A DNA stretch of 64,000 nucleotides from Mycobacterium sp. MFM001 (GTDB taxonomy: Bacteria > Actinomycetota > Actinomycetes > Mycobacteriales > Mycobacteriaceae), in assembly GCF_003402475.1 (NCBI RefSeq), contig NZ_BFAB01000005.1, positions 1-64,000 of the forward strand, written 5' to 3'. This document shows, in pieces, positions 63,905-64,000 of the stretch. The translations under genes were made by a program, and so were the position numbers. The notes beneath the pieces were generated by a model. That model saw only the letters and a list, made by a program, of their open reading frames with translations. It had not been told where the DNA came from and did no database searches. The first letter of the stretch is position 1; every line of letters starts with the position of its first letter.

Positions 63905-64000
63905 ACATGCCCACCCCGAGCGTCGAGTATTTCCTGCTTTCCCCGATGCTCATCGTTTTCGGGGTCGCGGTGGCCGGCGTGCTGGCCGAAGCGTTCGTGC
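63901..64000 (+). CDS. nuoN: NADH dehydrogenase I chain N (start only)
   Basis: Only the first 33 codons are inside the window. They read [20 protein letters not shown] and continue as a hydrophobic helix, consistent with the first transmembrane segment of NuoN. The ATG overlaps the nuoM stop. Identification rests on position in the nuoA-N operon; the rest lies beyond the window end. Confidence 0.9.
   Translation, partial: MNMPTPSVEYFLLSPMLIVFGVAVAGVLAEAFV

Overview
The window is chromosomal DNA from a mycobacterium, most likely a non-tuberculous species. The evidence is high GC with frequent GTG starts and ATGA or GTGA start/stop overlaps, an EsxA (ESAT-6) homologue, two alpha-crystallins of the M. 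leprae 18-kDa antigen type, F420/mycofactocin-style enzymes, and a gene order that matches (from memory) the M. tuberculosis stretch Rv3137-Rv3158. No species is claimed. No rRNA, tRNA, transposase, integrase, phage gene or CRISPR array was found.

Layout. 151-7978: respiratory nitrate reductase narGHJI followed by an overlapping TDT-family transporter. 7881-12836: a small membrane protein, hisN, a radical SAM enzyme, and the acyl-CoA dehydrogenases fadE24 and fadE23. 12837-37354: a catabolic island of about 24.5 kb lying between fadE23 and fadB4, which are adjacent in M. tuberculosis as I remember it. It holds an orphan EsxA homologue, five TetR regulators, two extradiol ring-cleavage systems, three P450s, three short-chain dehydrogenases of the mycofactocin-associated type, an aldehyde dehydrogenase, two amidohydrolases and a decayed gene. 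37355-38353: fadB4. 38485-46014: an eight-gene operon (homogentisate dioxygenase-like cupin, hydrolase, CoA-transferase, HMG-CoA-lyase-like enzyme, TetR, acyl-CoA dehydrogenase, APH-type kinase, DUF6285 protein). 46011-49705: two hypothetical genes, two hsp18 paralogues, an NTF2-like protein and a YceI protein. 49716-64000: an Rv3143-like response regulator and the complex I operon nuoA-nuoN, cut off in nuoN.

How the genes work together. Genes at 18015-25427 form a nearly complete meta-cleavage route: FAD hydroxylase, extradiol dioxygenase, C-C hydrolase, hydratase and aldolase. The last enzyme, acylating acetaldehyde dehydrogenase, survives only as its dimerisation domain and lacks the catalytic cysteine. 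The 14079-17730 operon pairs a second ring-cleavage dioxygenase with an FAH-family enzyme and a P450. Genes at 26584-34587 (SDRs, ALDH, P450s) look like oxidation of an alicyclic or side-chain substrate. Each unit sits beside its own TetR gene and palindromic operators, and two operator sequences recur at separate promoters, which ties distant genes into regulons. In the 38485-46014 operon the last three genes resemble the levulinate-pathway enzymes LvaC, LvaA and LvaB, suggesting removal of a 4-hydroxyl group by phosphorylation and elimination.

Limits: families were assigned by reading motifs and from memory, without database searches. Start codons are chosen from visible Shine-Dalgarno sequences and overlaps. 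Substrates of the catabolic clusters are inferred.
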